Shown here: piece by piece, positions 8,408 through 16,656 of the stretch
Position numbering within the stretch: position 1 is the first letter of the stretch
Layout: every line of letters starts with the position of its first letter
Source of the DNA: Curtobacterium sp. MCLR17_036
GTDB taxonomy: Bacteria > Actinomycetota > Actinomycetes > Actinomycetales > Microbacteriaceae
Assembly: GCF_003234445.2 (NCBI RefSeq)
Contig: NZ_CP126269.1
Span: forward strand, 868,001-932,000
Direction of reading: 5' to 3'
Length of the DNA stretch: 64,000 nucleotides
Notes under the pieces: model-generated
The model's input: only the letters and a program-made list of their open reading frames with translations
Databases searched by the model: none
Told to the model about the DNA's origin: nothing
Translations under genes and position numbers: made by a program

Positions 8408-9673
8408 TCAGTCGCCGTCGGTCGCGGTCTCCGGGGCCGGCGCGTCGGCGTCGTCGGTGACCTCGTGCGGCACGAGCGCGAGGCCGAGGGCCGCGGCGAG
8501 CGGTGCGGCAGCGGTCCCGCGGTCGGTGACCTCGAGCCCGTCCAGGCCCTGCCACGCAGCGGTGCGGCGCAGGGTGTCCGCCAGGCGGTCGGGGTCGAGG
8601 TGCTCGCCCGGCTCCTGCCAGGCCGTGCGCACCCGCAGGACCCCGCGCTGCCGGTCGCTCTTCAGGTCGATGCGACCCACCAGGCGGTCGTCCTGCAGCA
8701 CCGGCAGCACGTAGTAGCCGAACACCCGCTTCGGCGCCGGCGTGTAGATCTCGATCCGGTAGTGGAACCCGTACATCCGCTCGGCTCGTCGCCGGAACCA
8801 GACGACCGGGTCGAAGGGGCTCAGGACGGCGTCCACGCGCACCCGTCGGGGAACCGCCGCGTCCGGGTGCAGCCAGGCCCGCTCACGCCACCCCTCGACC
8901 GTGACCGGCAGGAGCTCCCCGGCGGCGGTGAGCTCGGCGATGGCGGTCGCGGTGTCGTCCGCCCGCAGTCGGTAGTAGTCGGCGACGTCCGCTCGAGTGC
9001 CGACCCCGAGCGCCCGTGTGGCCTGCCGGACGAGGTCCCGCACCGCCTCGGCGCGCGGCGGGGCGGTCTCGAGGAACCCGGCGGGCAGCACCTGCTCGGG
9101 CAGTGCGTAGACCCGCTCGAAGCCGGAGCGGCCGGCGCTGACGACCTCGCCCCAGCGGAACATCTGCTCGAGTCCGGTCTTGACGTCGCTCCACCCCCAC
9201 CAGGGCCCGCGTCGCACGTTCGACTCGTGCTCGACGGCGCTGGCACGCATCGGGCCCTCGGCACGCAGGAGCGCGCGGAGCTCGTGCCGGACGGACTCGG
9301 TGCGGGCGACGCCCTCGGCCCGGGTCGGCCCGGCGTCGCGTTCGCGGAACGCGTCCATCCGCCAGCGGAACAGCCGCAGGTCGTCGCGCGGGATGAAGGC
9401 GGCCTCGTGCGCCCAGTACTCGGTGTACGGCCCGGTGCGGCCGAGGGTCAACCGGTCGAGCGTCGACCGGTCGTACGCACCGAGCCGGGCGAACAGCGGC
9501 AGGTAGTGACTGCGCTCGAACACGTTGACCGAGTCGATCTGCAGCAGCCCGAGCCGCGCGATCGCGACGTTCACCGACCGGGTCGGGACGTCCGTCGACG
9601 GGGGCCGTCCGAACCCCTGCGCGGCGAGTGCGACCCGTCGTGCCTCGGCGGCGGAGAGCGTGGTCCTGACCAT
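8408..9673 (-). CDS. Winged-helix DNA glycosylase, YcaQ/AlkX-like (HTH_42)
   Basis: This 421-residue protein matches the crosslink-repair glycosylase family: LGLLQIDSVNVFERSHYLPLFARLG near residue 45, an EYWAHEAAFIP block, WGWSDVKTGLEQMFRWGEV, and C-terminal FDPVVWFRRRAERMYGFHYRIEIY with PAPKRVFGYYVLPVL. The QID triplet corresponds to the Q-phi-D motif of the YcaQ/AlkX branch rather than the Q-phi-Q of the AlkZ branch. A role in removing bulky or crosslinked alkylated bases is inferred from the family. The ATG at 9673 is the start that fits the domain; the frame stays open far upstream as a GC artefact. Confidence 0.88.
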   Translation of the reverse strand: MVRTTLSAAEARRVALAAQGFGRPPSTDVPTRSVNVAIARLGLLQIDSVNVFERSHYLPLFARLGAYDRSTLDRLTLGRTGPYTEYWAHEAAFIPRDDLRLFRWRMDAFRERDAGPTRAEGVARTESVRHELRALLRAEGPMRASAVEHESNVRRGPWWGWSDVKTGLEQMFRWGEVVSAGRSGFERVYALPEQVLPAGFLETAPPRAEAVRDLVRQATRALGVGTRADVADYYRLRADDTATAIAELTAAGELLPVTVEGWRERAWLHPDAAVPRRVRVDAVLSPFDPVVWFRRRAERMYGFHYRIEIYTPAPKRVFGYYVLPVLQDDRLVGRIDLKSDRQRGVLRVRTAWQEPGEHLDPDRLADTLRRTAAWQGLDGLEVTDRGTAAAPLAAALGLALVPHEVTDDADAPAPETATDGD

Positions 9674-9753
9674 GCCCTGACGGTACCGGCTCGCGCCGAC
9701 AGCCCCGTCGGGCCGTCCATGCCGCACGCGGTACCCGACCGGCTGCGCGCCAG

Positions 9754-9759
9754 TAGGCT
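9754..9759 (+). promoter_or_regulatory. -10 box (TAGGCT), leaderless start
   Basis: TAGGCT ends 7 bases before the ATG at 9767 and no ribosome site is present. Confidence 0.55.
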
Positions 9760-9766
9760 CGGCCGC

Positions 9767-11014
9767 ATGGCATGGGGCAAGAAGACGCAATCCGAACCGG
9801 TCGTGGTCGACGACGCGGTACCCGCCGGCATGCGGATCGCCGGGGCGTGGTCCTGGCGTGTGCTCGTCGTGGTCGGCGTCGTCGCGGTGTTCGTCTACCT
9901 GGTGACGCTGTTCAGCGAGATCCTCATCCCCTTCCTCATCGGGATCGTCGTCGCCGCGCTCCTGGTGCCGCTGTCGAACTGGATGCAGCGCCACCACGTG
10001 CCGAAGTGGATCGCGGTCGTCGTCAGCCTGGTCGGGGGCATCGCGGCCGTGGGGGCGCTCATCTGGCTCGTCGTCGACCAGATCGCCGCGGCCTACCCCT
10101 CGCTCCGCGACCGCACGCTCTCGCAGTACGACAACATCCGGCAGTTCGTCCTCGACTCGGGCCTCGGCATCAGCCAGAAGGACCTCAACTCGTACCTGAA
10201 CCAGGCGACCGACTGGCTGCAGAGCAACTCCGGTTCCATCCTGTCCGGGGTCGCGAGCGCCGGCTCGTCGCTGACGCACCTGCTCACCGGCCTGTTCATC
10301 GTCATCTTCACCGTGATCTTCCTGCTCATCGACGGCAAGAACGTCTGGCGGTGGACCGTCCGGCTGTTCCCGAAGAACGCCAGGAGCGCGATCGACGGCG
10401 CGGGCGTCGCCGGCTGGACGACCCTGACGAGCTTCATCCGCGTGCAGATCTTCGTCGCGTTCGTGGACGCGGTCGGCATCGGCCTCGGCGCCGCGATCCT
10501 GCAGCTCCCGCTCGTCGTGCCGATCGCCGTGTTCGTGTTCCTCGGCTCGTTCATCCCGGTCGTCGGTGCGATCGTCACCGGGTTCCTGGCCGTCTTCGTC
10601 GCCCTCGTCTTCAACGGGTGGGCGGCCGCCGTCTGGATGCTCCTCGTGATCCTCATCGTGCAGCAGGTCGAGGGGCACATCCTGCAGCCGCTCGTCATAG
10701 GCAGCGCGGTCAAGGTGCACCCGCTCGCCGTCGTCCTCGGCGTCACGGCGGCGTCCGGCATCGCGGGCATCGCGGGGGCGTTCTTCGCCGTGCCGCTCAT
10801 CGCGACCGTCAACTCGATGGTCACGACGATCTCGAGCGGTCGGTGGCGCACGATGGACTCCGACCACGTGCTCGAGGCCAAGCGCGACGCCCACGACGCG
10901 AACGTCGCCTCGAAGCGCCGCCGCCGGGTCCTCAAGCTCCGTCGTCGCAACGGCGACGTCCCGCCGCCCGGCTCGGACCAGCAGCCGACCGCGGAGAAGG
11001 GCACCGCGGGCTGA
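9767..11014 (+). CDS. AI-2E family transporter (PerM/UPF0118-like)
   Basis: This 415-residue protein has the family pattern of paired N-terminal helices, a soluble loop (about residues 110-170) and a C-terminal group of membrane helices. The conserved block LGSFIPVVGAIVTG and the LQPLVIG segment are typical. The C-terminal 60 residues are basic and cytoplasmic (KRRRRVLKLRRR). Family members move small solutes or ions across the membrane; AI-2 export is established for only a few, so the substrate is open. Confidence 0.88.
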   Translation: MAWGKKTQSEPVVVDDAVPAGMRIAGAWSWRVLVVVGVVAVFVYLVTLFSEILIPFLIGIVVAALLVPLSNWMQRHHVPKWIAVVVSLVGGIAAVGALIWLVVDQIAAAYPSLRDRTLSQYDNIRQFVLDSGLGISQKDLNSYLNQATDWLQSNSGSILSGVASAGSSLTHLLTGLFIVIFTVIFLLIDGKNVWRWTVRLFPKNARSAIDGAGVAGWTTLTSFIRVQIFVAFVDAVGIGLGAAILQLPLVVPIAVFVFLGSFIPVVGAIVTGFLAVFVALVFNGWAAAVWMLLVILIVQQVEGHILQPLVIGSAVKVHPLAVVLGVTAASGIAGIAGAFFAVPLIATVNSMVTTISSGRWRTMDSDHVLEAKRDAHDANVASKRRRRVLKLRRRNGDVPPPGSDQQPTAEKGTAG

Positions 11015-11064
11015 GCCGACGTCACGAGTTCGCCGCGGCGGCCGGGAACGACGATGATGGTCCC

Positions 11065-12324
11065 GTGACCGACACCAGCCCCGCGCCGCAGACCCTCGCC
11101 GCGACCCCCACCCTGGCGGACATCGAGGCAGCGCAGCGGACCATCGCCGGTGTCGCCCGGGTCACCCCGATGGAGACCTCGCAGTTCCTCGCCGAGGTCC
11201 TCGGCTCCCCGGTGCACCTGAAGTGCGAGAACCTGCAGCGCACCGGCGCGTACAAGGTCCGCGGCGCCTACAACCGGCTGTCCACCCTGTCCCCCGAGCA
11301 GCGGGCGAAGGGCGTCGTCGCGGCCAGCGCCGGCAACCACGCCCAGGGCGTCGCGCTCGCGGCCCGCGAGCTCGGGATCCCGGCAACGATCTTCACGCCG
11401 GTCGGCGTCGCCCTGCCGAAGCTCCAGGCCACCCGGCACTACGGCGCGGACGTCGTGCTGCGCGGCCACTCCGTGGAAGAGGCACTGAGCGCCGCGAAGG
11501 ACTTCGCCGCGCACACGGGGGCCGTCTTCATCCCGCCGTTCGACCACCCCGCGGTCATCGCCGGGCAGGGCACCCTCGGGCTCGAGATCATCGACCAGGT
11601 GCCCGACGTCGACACGGTCGTCGTGCCGATCGGCGGCGGCGGCGTGATCTCCGGCATCGCGCTGGCCGTCAAGGGCATGGCCGAGCGCCTCGGCCGCGAG
11701 ATCAAGGTCATCGGGGTGCAGGCCGAGAACGCCGCCGCCTACCCGTCGTCGATCCGCGCGGGCGAGCCGGTCACCATCACGACGACGCCGACGATCGCCG
11801 ACGGCATCGCGGTCGCGCGACCCGGCGACTGGAACTTCCCGATCATCCGCGACCTGGTCGACGACATCGTCACGGTCTCCGACGACGAGACCGCCCGCGC
11901 GCTGCTCGTCCTGCTCGAACGGGCGAAGCTCGTGGTCGAGGCCGCCGGGGCCGTCGGCGTCGCGGCCATCATGTCCGGCGCGGTCCGTGACACCGGTCGC
12001 ACGGTGGTGCTGCTGAGCGGGGGCAACATCGACCCGCTCATGATGGAGCGCGTGATCACCCGCGGGCTCGTCGCCGCGTCGCGCTACATCGGCATCCGGA
12101 TCATGCTGCCCGACCGTCCGGGGCAGCTCGCACGGGTCGCGCAGGTCATCTCGGACGCCGGGGCCAACGTGGTCGAGGTGCTGCACACCCGCCACGGCCA
12201 GGGGCTCGTCATCAACGAGGTCGCGCTCGACCTGTCGATCGAGTCACGCGGCCCGGAGCACGCGCAGGAGGTCATGCAGCGCCTGCACGAGGTCGGGTTC
12301 CGCCCGGAGCTGCTCGAGCACTAG
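11065..12324 (+). CDS. ilvA: Threonine ammonia-lyase (threonine dehydratase)
   Basis: This 419-residue PLP enzyme deaminates threonine to 2-oxobutyrate, the first step towards isoleucine. The PLP lysine is K64 in GAYKVRGAYN, SAGNHAQGVALAA is the substrate-loop serine motif, and GGGGVISG binds the cofactor phosphate. A single ACT-like domain (about residues 345-419, RIMLPDRPGQLARVAQVISD) ends the protein, as in the shorter one-ACT form. The GTG start has no ribosome site, and a weak GATGAT box lies 6 bases upstream. A strong palindrome separates it from convergent greA. Confidence 0.92.
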   Translation: MTDTSPAPQTLAATPTLADIEAAQRTIAGVARVTPMETSQFLAEVLGSPVHLKCENLQRTGAYKVRGAYNRLSTLSPEQRAKGVVAASAGNHAQGVALAARELGIPATIFTPVGVALPKLQATRHYGADVVLRGHSVEEALSAAKDFAAHTGAVFIPPFDHPAVIAGQGTLGLEIIDQVPDVDTVVVPIGGGGVISGIALAVKGMAERLGREIKVIGVQAENAAAYPSSIRAGEPVTITTTPTIADGIAVARPGDWNFPIIRDLVDDIVTVSDDETARALLVLLERAKLVVEAAGAVGVAAIMSGAVRDTGRTVVLLSGGNIDPLMMERVITRGLVAASRYIGIRIMLPDRPGQLARVAQVISDAGANVVEVLHTRHGQGLVINEVALDLSIESRGPEHAQEVMQRLHEVGFRPELLEH

Positions 12325-12417
12325 CTCGCGGCCGTCGTCGCGGCCGCCGCGAACCGGTGTCCGCGACGACATCGCTGTCGTACGACGTCCACCGTGTCGC
12401 GGGGACGCGACCGGCAG

Positions 12418-12463
12418 ACGGACAGGAGGCCCGTGGCGGTGTCGCCACGGGCCTCCTGTCCGT
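12418..12463. terminator. Bidirectional terminator palindrome between ilvA and greA
   Basis: A perfect 21-bp stem (12418-12438 with 12443-12463) with loop GTGT, exactly between convergent stops. It is a variant of the dispersed GGACGGGAGGC palindrome family, with GACAGGAGGCCCGTGGC in the arm. Confidence 0.8.
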
Positions 12464-12475
12464 ACCGGGCCGGGT

Positions 12476-12964
12476 CTACGGCTCGTAACGCTCGATGGCG
12501 ACCACCTTGACGGCGATCTCCTTGCCGTTGGGCGCCGTGTAGGTCGCCTCGTCGCCGGCCTTGAGGCCGACGATCGCGGCGCCGACGGGGCTGACCGGGC
12601 TGTAGACGGTGAGGTCGGAGCCCTCGGCGACGATCTCGCGGCTGCCGACCAGGAACGTCGACTCGTCGCCGGCGATGACCGCGGTCACGACGGTGCCGGG
12701 CTCGACGGTGCCGTCGAACGTGGCCTCGCTGACGGTGGCGTGCTTGAGCAGGTCGGTGAGGACGCGGATGCGCGCCTCGATCTTGCCCTGCTCGTCCTTC
12801 GCGGCGTGGTAGCCGCCGTTCTCCTTGAGGTCGCCTTCTTCGCGGGCGGCCTCGATGCGGCGCGCGATCTCGGCGCGGCCCTCGCCGCTCAGCTCGTCGA
12901 GCTCCGCCTGGAGGCGGTCGTGCGCCTCTTGGGTCAGCCAGGTGACCTGCGTGTCGTTGCTCAT
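12476..12964 (-). CDS. greA: Transcription elongation factor GreA
   Basis: This 162-residue protein has the two GreA domains: an N-terminal antiparallel coiled coil (residues 10-80, with acidic tip REEGDLKENGGYHAAKDEQ) and a C-terminal FKBP-like domain with YSPVSPVGAAIVG. It inserts the coiled coil into the RNA polymerase secondary channel and stimulates cleavage of backtracked RNA. GGGA lies 7 bases before the ATG. The sequence is complete and ordinary in length. Confidence 0.95.
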   Translation of the reverse strand: MSNDTQVTWLTQEAHDRLQAELDELSGEGRAEIARRIEAAREEGDLKENGGYHAAKDEQGKIEARIRVLTDLLKHATVSEATFDGTVEPGTVVTAVIAGDESTFLVGSREIVAEGSDLTVYSPVSPVGAAIVGLKAGDEATYTAPNGKEIAVKVVAIERYEP

Positions 12965-13035
12965 CTTCAGTCCCTTCGACCAAGAAAAAACGAGACCGGC
13001 CGAGTGGTCGGTCTCGAGGGGCGAATCACGACAGT

Positions 13036-13446
13036 CTAGGGAACCCAGCAGTCGTGGATCAAGCCGGTGACGCCACGGATCGTGGTCGTGACCTCGGTGC
13101 TGACGCTGCGGGTGCGCTGGTCCGAGGCGGGGAGGGTGATCTCCTTCCACCCCACGATCGAGTAGCTCTTGTCCAGGACCTGCACGGCGCACTTCGCCTC
13201 GACACCCGGGTCGACCGAGACCTGGGAGTGCACGACCGTGCTGTGGTCGGACAGGACCTCGTACCCGATGACGTCGTCGGTGAGCCCGCGGTCGGACTGG
13301 TCGAGACCGGCCCAGACCACCCAGGCACCGAACACCACCACCACGCCGATCGCGGCGGCGATCGCGACGACCTTGCTGCGACGGGCCCGGGCCGGGGTGC
13401 GGCCGTAGCGCTCGTCGAGGGTGGCGGTGTGCAGCTGATCGGACAG
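13036..13446 (-). CDS. DUF4307 domain-containing membrane protein (putative CTG start)
   Basis: One transmembrane helix (KVVAIAAAIGVVVVFGAWVVWAG) is preceded by the signature LDERYGRTPARAR of DUF4307 proteins, and an extracytoplasmic domain with two cysteines follows. The signature lies upstream of the first in-frame GTG (13344), so that start would delete it. No ATG, GTG or TTG occurs in frame between the signature and 13620. CTG at 13446 has GGGAG 7 bases before it and GATAAT at 13465-13470 further upstream, and gives 136 residues. The start codon is inferred. The function of DUF4307 is unknown. The gene is divergent from mca. Confidence 0.7.
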   Translation of the reverse strand: MSDQLHTATLDERYGRTPARARRSKVVAIAAAIGVVVVFGAWVVWAGLDQSDRGLTDDVIGYEVLSDHSTVVHSQVSVDPGVEAKCAVQVLDKSYSIVGWKEITLPASDQRTRSVSTEVTTTIRGVTGLIHDCWVP

Positions 13447-13583
13447 TTCGGGGCTCCCGGGGTGATTATCCTGATCCCAGGGTAGTTCACGTGTCGCTGT
13501 GCGCTGCCCGCGCGCGGGGTCCGCGCTCCGTGCCCTCGCTGCTCGTCCCCTGCTCAGCCCGCTCAGCCACGTGAGGAAGTCCT

Positions 13584-14474
13584 GTGCCGTACCGCCTGCT
13601 GGCCGTCCACGCCCACCCCGACGACGAGTCGAGCAAGGGTGCGGCGACCGCCGCGAAGTACGTCGCCGACGGCCACCAGGTCCTCGTCGTCTCGTGCACC
13701 GGCGGCGAGGCCGGTGACATCCTCAACGACCAGCTCGGCGAACCCGCCACGAGCCGGGCCCACCGCGACATGGCCGGGTACCGTCGCACCGAGATGGCCG
13801 CCGCCCAGGCTGCGCTCGGCATCGACCACCTGTGGCTCGGCTACCACGACTCCGGGTTGCCGGACGCCGAGAAGGGCGAGACCGTGCGCCCCGGCACGTT
13901 CTCGACGGTCCCGCTCGAGTACTCGACCGAGGCGCTCGTCCGCGTGGTCCGGCGGTTCCGCCCGCACGTGCTCGTCACCTACGACGAGAACGGCGGCTAC
14001 CCGCACCCCGACCACATCCGCACGCACGAGGTCTCGATGGCCGCGTGGACCGCCGCCGCCGACCCCTCGGCGTACCCGGACGCCGGTGCGCCGTGGTCGA
14101 TCGCGAAGCTCTACTACGAGCGCACGATGAACCCGCGCCGCTTCCGCACGATCTTCGAGGCGCTGCGCGACCGCGACCCGGACAGCCCCGCCGTCGAGCA
14201 GCTGCGCGAGTGGGTCGAGCGGTTCGCGGACCGGCCGGACCTCGCCACCACGCACGTCGACGTGCACGAGCACTTCGACGCCCGCGACGCCGCGCTGCGT
14301 GCGCACGCCAGCCAGGTGCCGCCGGACAGCGCCTTCTTCTACTGGCCGAACGACCTGCTCGCGACGGTGTGGCCGACCGAGGACTACCAGCTCGTCGAGT
14401 CGCGAGTGCCGACCGACCTCCCGGAGACCGACCTGTTCGCCGGGATCCCTGCCGACAAGGAAACGACCGCGTGA
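13584..14474 (+). CDS. mca: Mycothiol conjugate amidase Mca
   Basis: This 296-residue PIG-L family zinc amidase cleaves mycothiol S-conjugates into glucosaminyl-inositol and a mercapturic acid for export, the actinobacterial detoxification route. Zinc-site motifs are AHPDDE (residues 10-15) and HPDH (141-144, after YDENGGYP). The length and the Mca-type C-terminus favour Mca over the deacetylase MshB. GTG start with GGAAG 4 bases upstream. The stop overlaps the next gene by 4 bases. Confidence 0.93.
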   Translation: MPYRLLAVHAHPDDESSKGAATAAKYVADGHQVLVVSCTGGEAGDILNDQLGEPATSRAHRDMAGYRRTEMAAAQAALGIDHLWLGYHDSGLPDAEKGETVRPGTFSTVPLEYSTEALVRVVRRFRPHVLVTYDENGGYPHPDHIRTHEVSMAAWTAAADPSAYPDAGAPWSIAKLYYERTMNPRRFRTIFEALRDRDPDSPAVEQLREWVERFADRPDLATTHVDVHEHFDARDAALRAHASQVPPDSAFFYWPNDLLATVWPTEDYQLVESRVPTDLPETDLFAGIPADKETTA

Positions 14475-14776
14475 GCACCATCGCGGCGGCACTCGCCGCC
14501 ACCCCCACCCCCAGTCCGTCGGTCGTCCCGGACGTCGACGTCACCCCTGGTGTCGTCGGGTTCATCGCGATCGCCCTCGTCGCGATCGTGACGATCCTGC
14601 TCGTCGTCGACATGACGCGGCGCATCCGCCGCACCCGTTACCGCGCCGAGGTGCGCGAGCGGCTCGAGGCGGCGGTCAACGGCTCCGCCGAGGGCGGTGC
14701 CGCGACGGACGAGCCGGAGCGCCGAGCCACCGAGGACGGGCGCGCCGACGTCGGGGACGACACCGAGCGCGGCTAG
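14471..14776 (+). CDS. Small single-pass membrane protein coupled to mca
   Basis: A 101-residue protein starts at the GTG of a GTGA overlap with the mca stop, so translation is probably coupled. It has one transmembrane helix (about residues 26-48, VVGFIAIALVAIVTILLVVD) followed by a basic stretch and an acidic, low-complexity tail. It resembles the small hypothetical proteins that follow mca in related actinobacteria; the function is unknown. Confidence 0.75.
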   Translation: MSTIAAALAATPTPSPSVVPDVDVTPGVVGFIAIALVAIVTILLVVDMTRRIRRTRYRAEVRERLEAAVNGSAEGGAATDEPERRATEDGRADVGDDTERG

Positions 14777-14821
14777 CCGCCACTGCACGACGACCCGGGG
14801 CGGCCAGCGGGTCGAGCGCGC

Positions 14822-14931
14822 GGGGCGAGCTGTTCAGTGCAGCGGGGCGAACTGCTCAGTGCACCGGGGCGAGTTGCTCGGCGCGTCGGGGCGAGCTGCT
14901 CGGCGCACCGGGTCGAGGTGCTCAGCGCACC
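14822..14931. repeat. Five tandem 22-bp repeats overlapping the trhA 3' end
   Basis: Five consecutive 22-bp units of the form GGGGCGANCTGCTCAGTGCACC occupy 14822-14843, 14844-14865, 14866-14887, 14888-14909 and 14910-14931. There are no spacers, so this is not a CRISPR array. The last unit covers the trhA stop codon (14922-14924) and its last two full sense codons. Confidence 0.85.
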
Positions 14932-15638
14932 GGATCGAGGGCGACGATGAGGACGCCGGCCCACTGCGCGGCGAAGGCGACGACGGTCAGCGCGTGGAAG
15001 ACCTCGTGGAAGCCGAACACCGTCGGGGCCGGGTTCGGCCGCTTGAAGCCGTACACGACGGCCCCGATGACGTAGGCGAGCCCACCCGAGAGCACCAGCA
15101 CGGTCATCGGCACGCTGGCCGCGAAGAACTGCGGCAGCAAGCCGAGCGCCGCGCACCCGAGCACGAGGTAGATCGGCACGTACAGCCACCGCGGCGCGTC
15201 GACCCAGAGCACCCGGAACGCGATGCCGAGTGCGGCGCCGGACCACATGACCCAGAGCACGCCCACCATGAGCCCGTGGGGCAGGGCGCAGATCGCGATC
15301 GGCGTGTACGTGCCCGAGATGAGCAGCAGGATGTTCGTGTGGTCGATGCGCTTGAGCACCCGCTTGACCGTCGGCCCCCACGGGAACCGGTGGTAGGTCG
15401 CCGACACCCCGAACATCGCCAGCGACGTCGCCATGAAGACGGCACTGCCGACCTTCGCGGCGGTGCTGCCGGCCAGCACGATGAGCACGATCCCCATCGC
15501 GACGGCGAACGGGAACGCGCCGAGGTGGATCCAGCCGCGCCAGGCGGGCCGCGGTTCGTCGGCGACCGGACCGGCCGACGCGGCCTCGTCGGTGAACGGG
15601 ACGTGGGGGAGTGTCGTCGTGTCGCGTTCGTCCTGCAT
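14922..15638 (-). CDS. trhA: PAQR family membrane homeostasis protein TrhA (hemolysin III)
   Basis: This 238-residue protein has seven hydrophobic segments and the metal-site motifs of the PAQR family: SATYHRF near residue 80, RIDHTNILLLISGTYTP, and FHEVFHAL near the C-terminus. Bacterial members affect membrane fluidity or, in older annotations, haemolysis. The final residues (LDPVR) are read partly from a 22-bp tandem repeat that continues beyond the stop. The ATG start gives the usual length. Confidence 0.92.
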   Translation of the reverse strand: MQDERDTTTLPHVPFTDEAASAGPVADEPRPAWRGWIHLGAFPFAVAMGIVLIVLAGSTAAKVGSAVFMATSLAMFGVSATYHRFPWGPTVKRVLKRIDHTNILLLISGTYTPIAICALPHGLMVGVLWVMWSGAALGIAFRVLWVDAPRWLYVPIYLVLGCAALGLLPQFFAASVPMTVLVLSGGLAYVIGAVVYGFKRPNPAPTVFGFHEVFHALTVVAFAAQWAGVLIVALDPVR

Positions 15639-15738
15639 GGTCCGACCCTAGGGCCAGCGGCCGGACGCCCGCCCCGAGTCGGCGGGGGATCGACGGGACG
15701 TCGGCTGGGCACTCGGGACGTGCCGTGCGGGGGTGCAC

Positions 15739-15744
15739 TACGCT
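15739..15744 (+). promoter_or_regulatory. -10 box (TACGCT), leaderless start of isoprenyl synthase
   Basis: TACGCT ends 7 bases before the GTG at 15752; no ribosome site. Confidence 0.55.
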
Positions 15745-15751
15745 CGGTGCC

Positions 15752-16537
15752 GTGACCGGCAGGCTGGGATGGGCAGGACGAGGGATCCTCTACCGCGCCT
15801 ACCAGAGCCGCATCCGGCGTCGGATCGACGGCTCCGCGAAGCCGAAGCACGTCGCCATGATCGTCGACGGCAACCGTCGCTGGGCGAAGCAGCTCGGGCT
15901 CGAGTCCGCCGCGCACGGCCACCGTGCCGGGGCCGCGAAGATCCCGGAGTTCCTGACGTGGTGCGACGACCTCGGCATCGAGGTCGTGACGCTCTACCTG
16001 CTCTCCGCCGACAACCTGACCGGCCGCGGCGGCCGCGAGCTCGAGGAACTCGTCGGCATCATCGCCGACCTCGCCGGGGTGCTCGCCGACAACCGGGACT
16101 GGCGGGTGCAGCACGTCGGCTCGAACGAGGGGCTGCCCGCACCGCTCGTCGCCGCGCTCGAACGGGCCGAGGCCCGCACCACCGGACGCACCGGGCTGCA
16201 CGTCAACCTGGCGGTCGGGTACGGCGGACGCCGTGAGATCGCCGATGCCATGCGCAGCATCGTGCAGGCCCACGGGGCCGGCGGCGGCACGATCGACACC
16301 CTGGCCGAGGTCCTGACGCCGGAGCTCATCGGCGACCACCTGTACACCCAGGGGCAGCCGGACCCCGACCTCGTCATCCGCACCTCGGGCGAGCAGCGGT
16401 TGTCCGACTTCATGCTCTGGCAGAGCGCGCACAGCGAGTTCTACTTCGTCGAGGCGCTCTACCCCGACCTGCGCGAGGTCGACTTCCTGCGCGCCGTGCG
16501 CGACTTCGGGCTGCGGTCGCGGCGCTTCGGCGGCTGA
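15752..16537 (+). CDS. Cis-prenyltransferase (isoprenyl diphosphate synthase, UppS family)
   Basis: This 261-residue enzyme carries the cis-prenyltransferase motifs: MIVDGNRRWAK with catalytic D39, LYLLSADNLTGRG, VNLAVGYGGRREI and DLVIRTSGEQRLSDFM. Family members condense isopentenyl diphosphate in cis to build carriers such as decaprenyl phosphate or the shorter Z-farnesyl diphosphate. The length and the LSADNL region resemble the Rv1086-type short-chain enzyme of mycobacteria as much as UppS, so chain length is left open. Confidence 0.88.
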   Translation: MTGRLGWAGRGILYRAYQSRIRRRIDGSAKPKHVAMIVDGNRRWAKQLGLESAAHGHRAGAAKIPEFLTWCDDLGIEVVTLYLLSADNLTGRGGRELEELVGIIADLAGVLADNRDWRVQHVGSNEGLPAPLVAALERAEARTTGRTGLHVNLAVGYGGRREIADAMRSIVQAHGAGGGTIDTLAEVLTPELIGDHLYTQGQPDPDLVIRTSGEQRLSDFMLWQSAHSEFYFVEALYPDLREVDFLRAVRDFGLRSRRFGG

Positions 16538-16656
16538 GCGCGGCAGCGACCGGTCCGTCGCGTCGCCGACGGGCAGGCCACTCGGCGCACCCCGGTTCGT
16601 CGGTCGGAAGCGGCTCCCAGTAAGCTCACCGGGTTGTCCTGCGAAAGGTGCGCCCT

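Noticed and set aside
14822..14931. Regular 22-bp repeats as a possible CRISPR array
   Set aside because: The units are contiguous with no spacers, and there are no cas genes.
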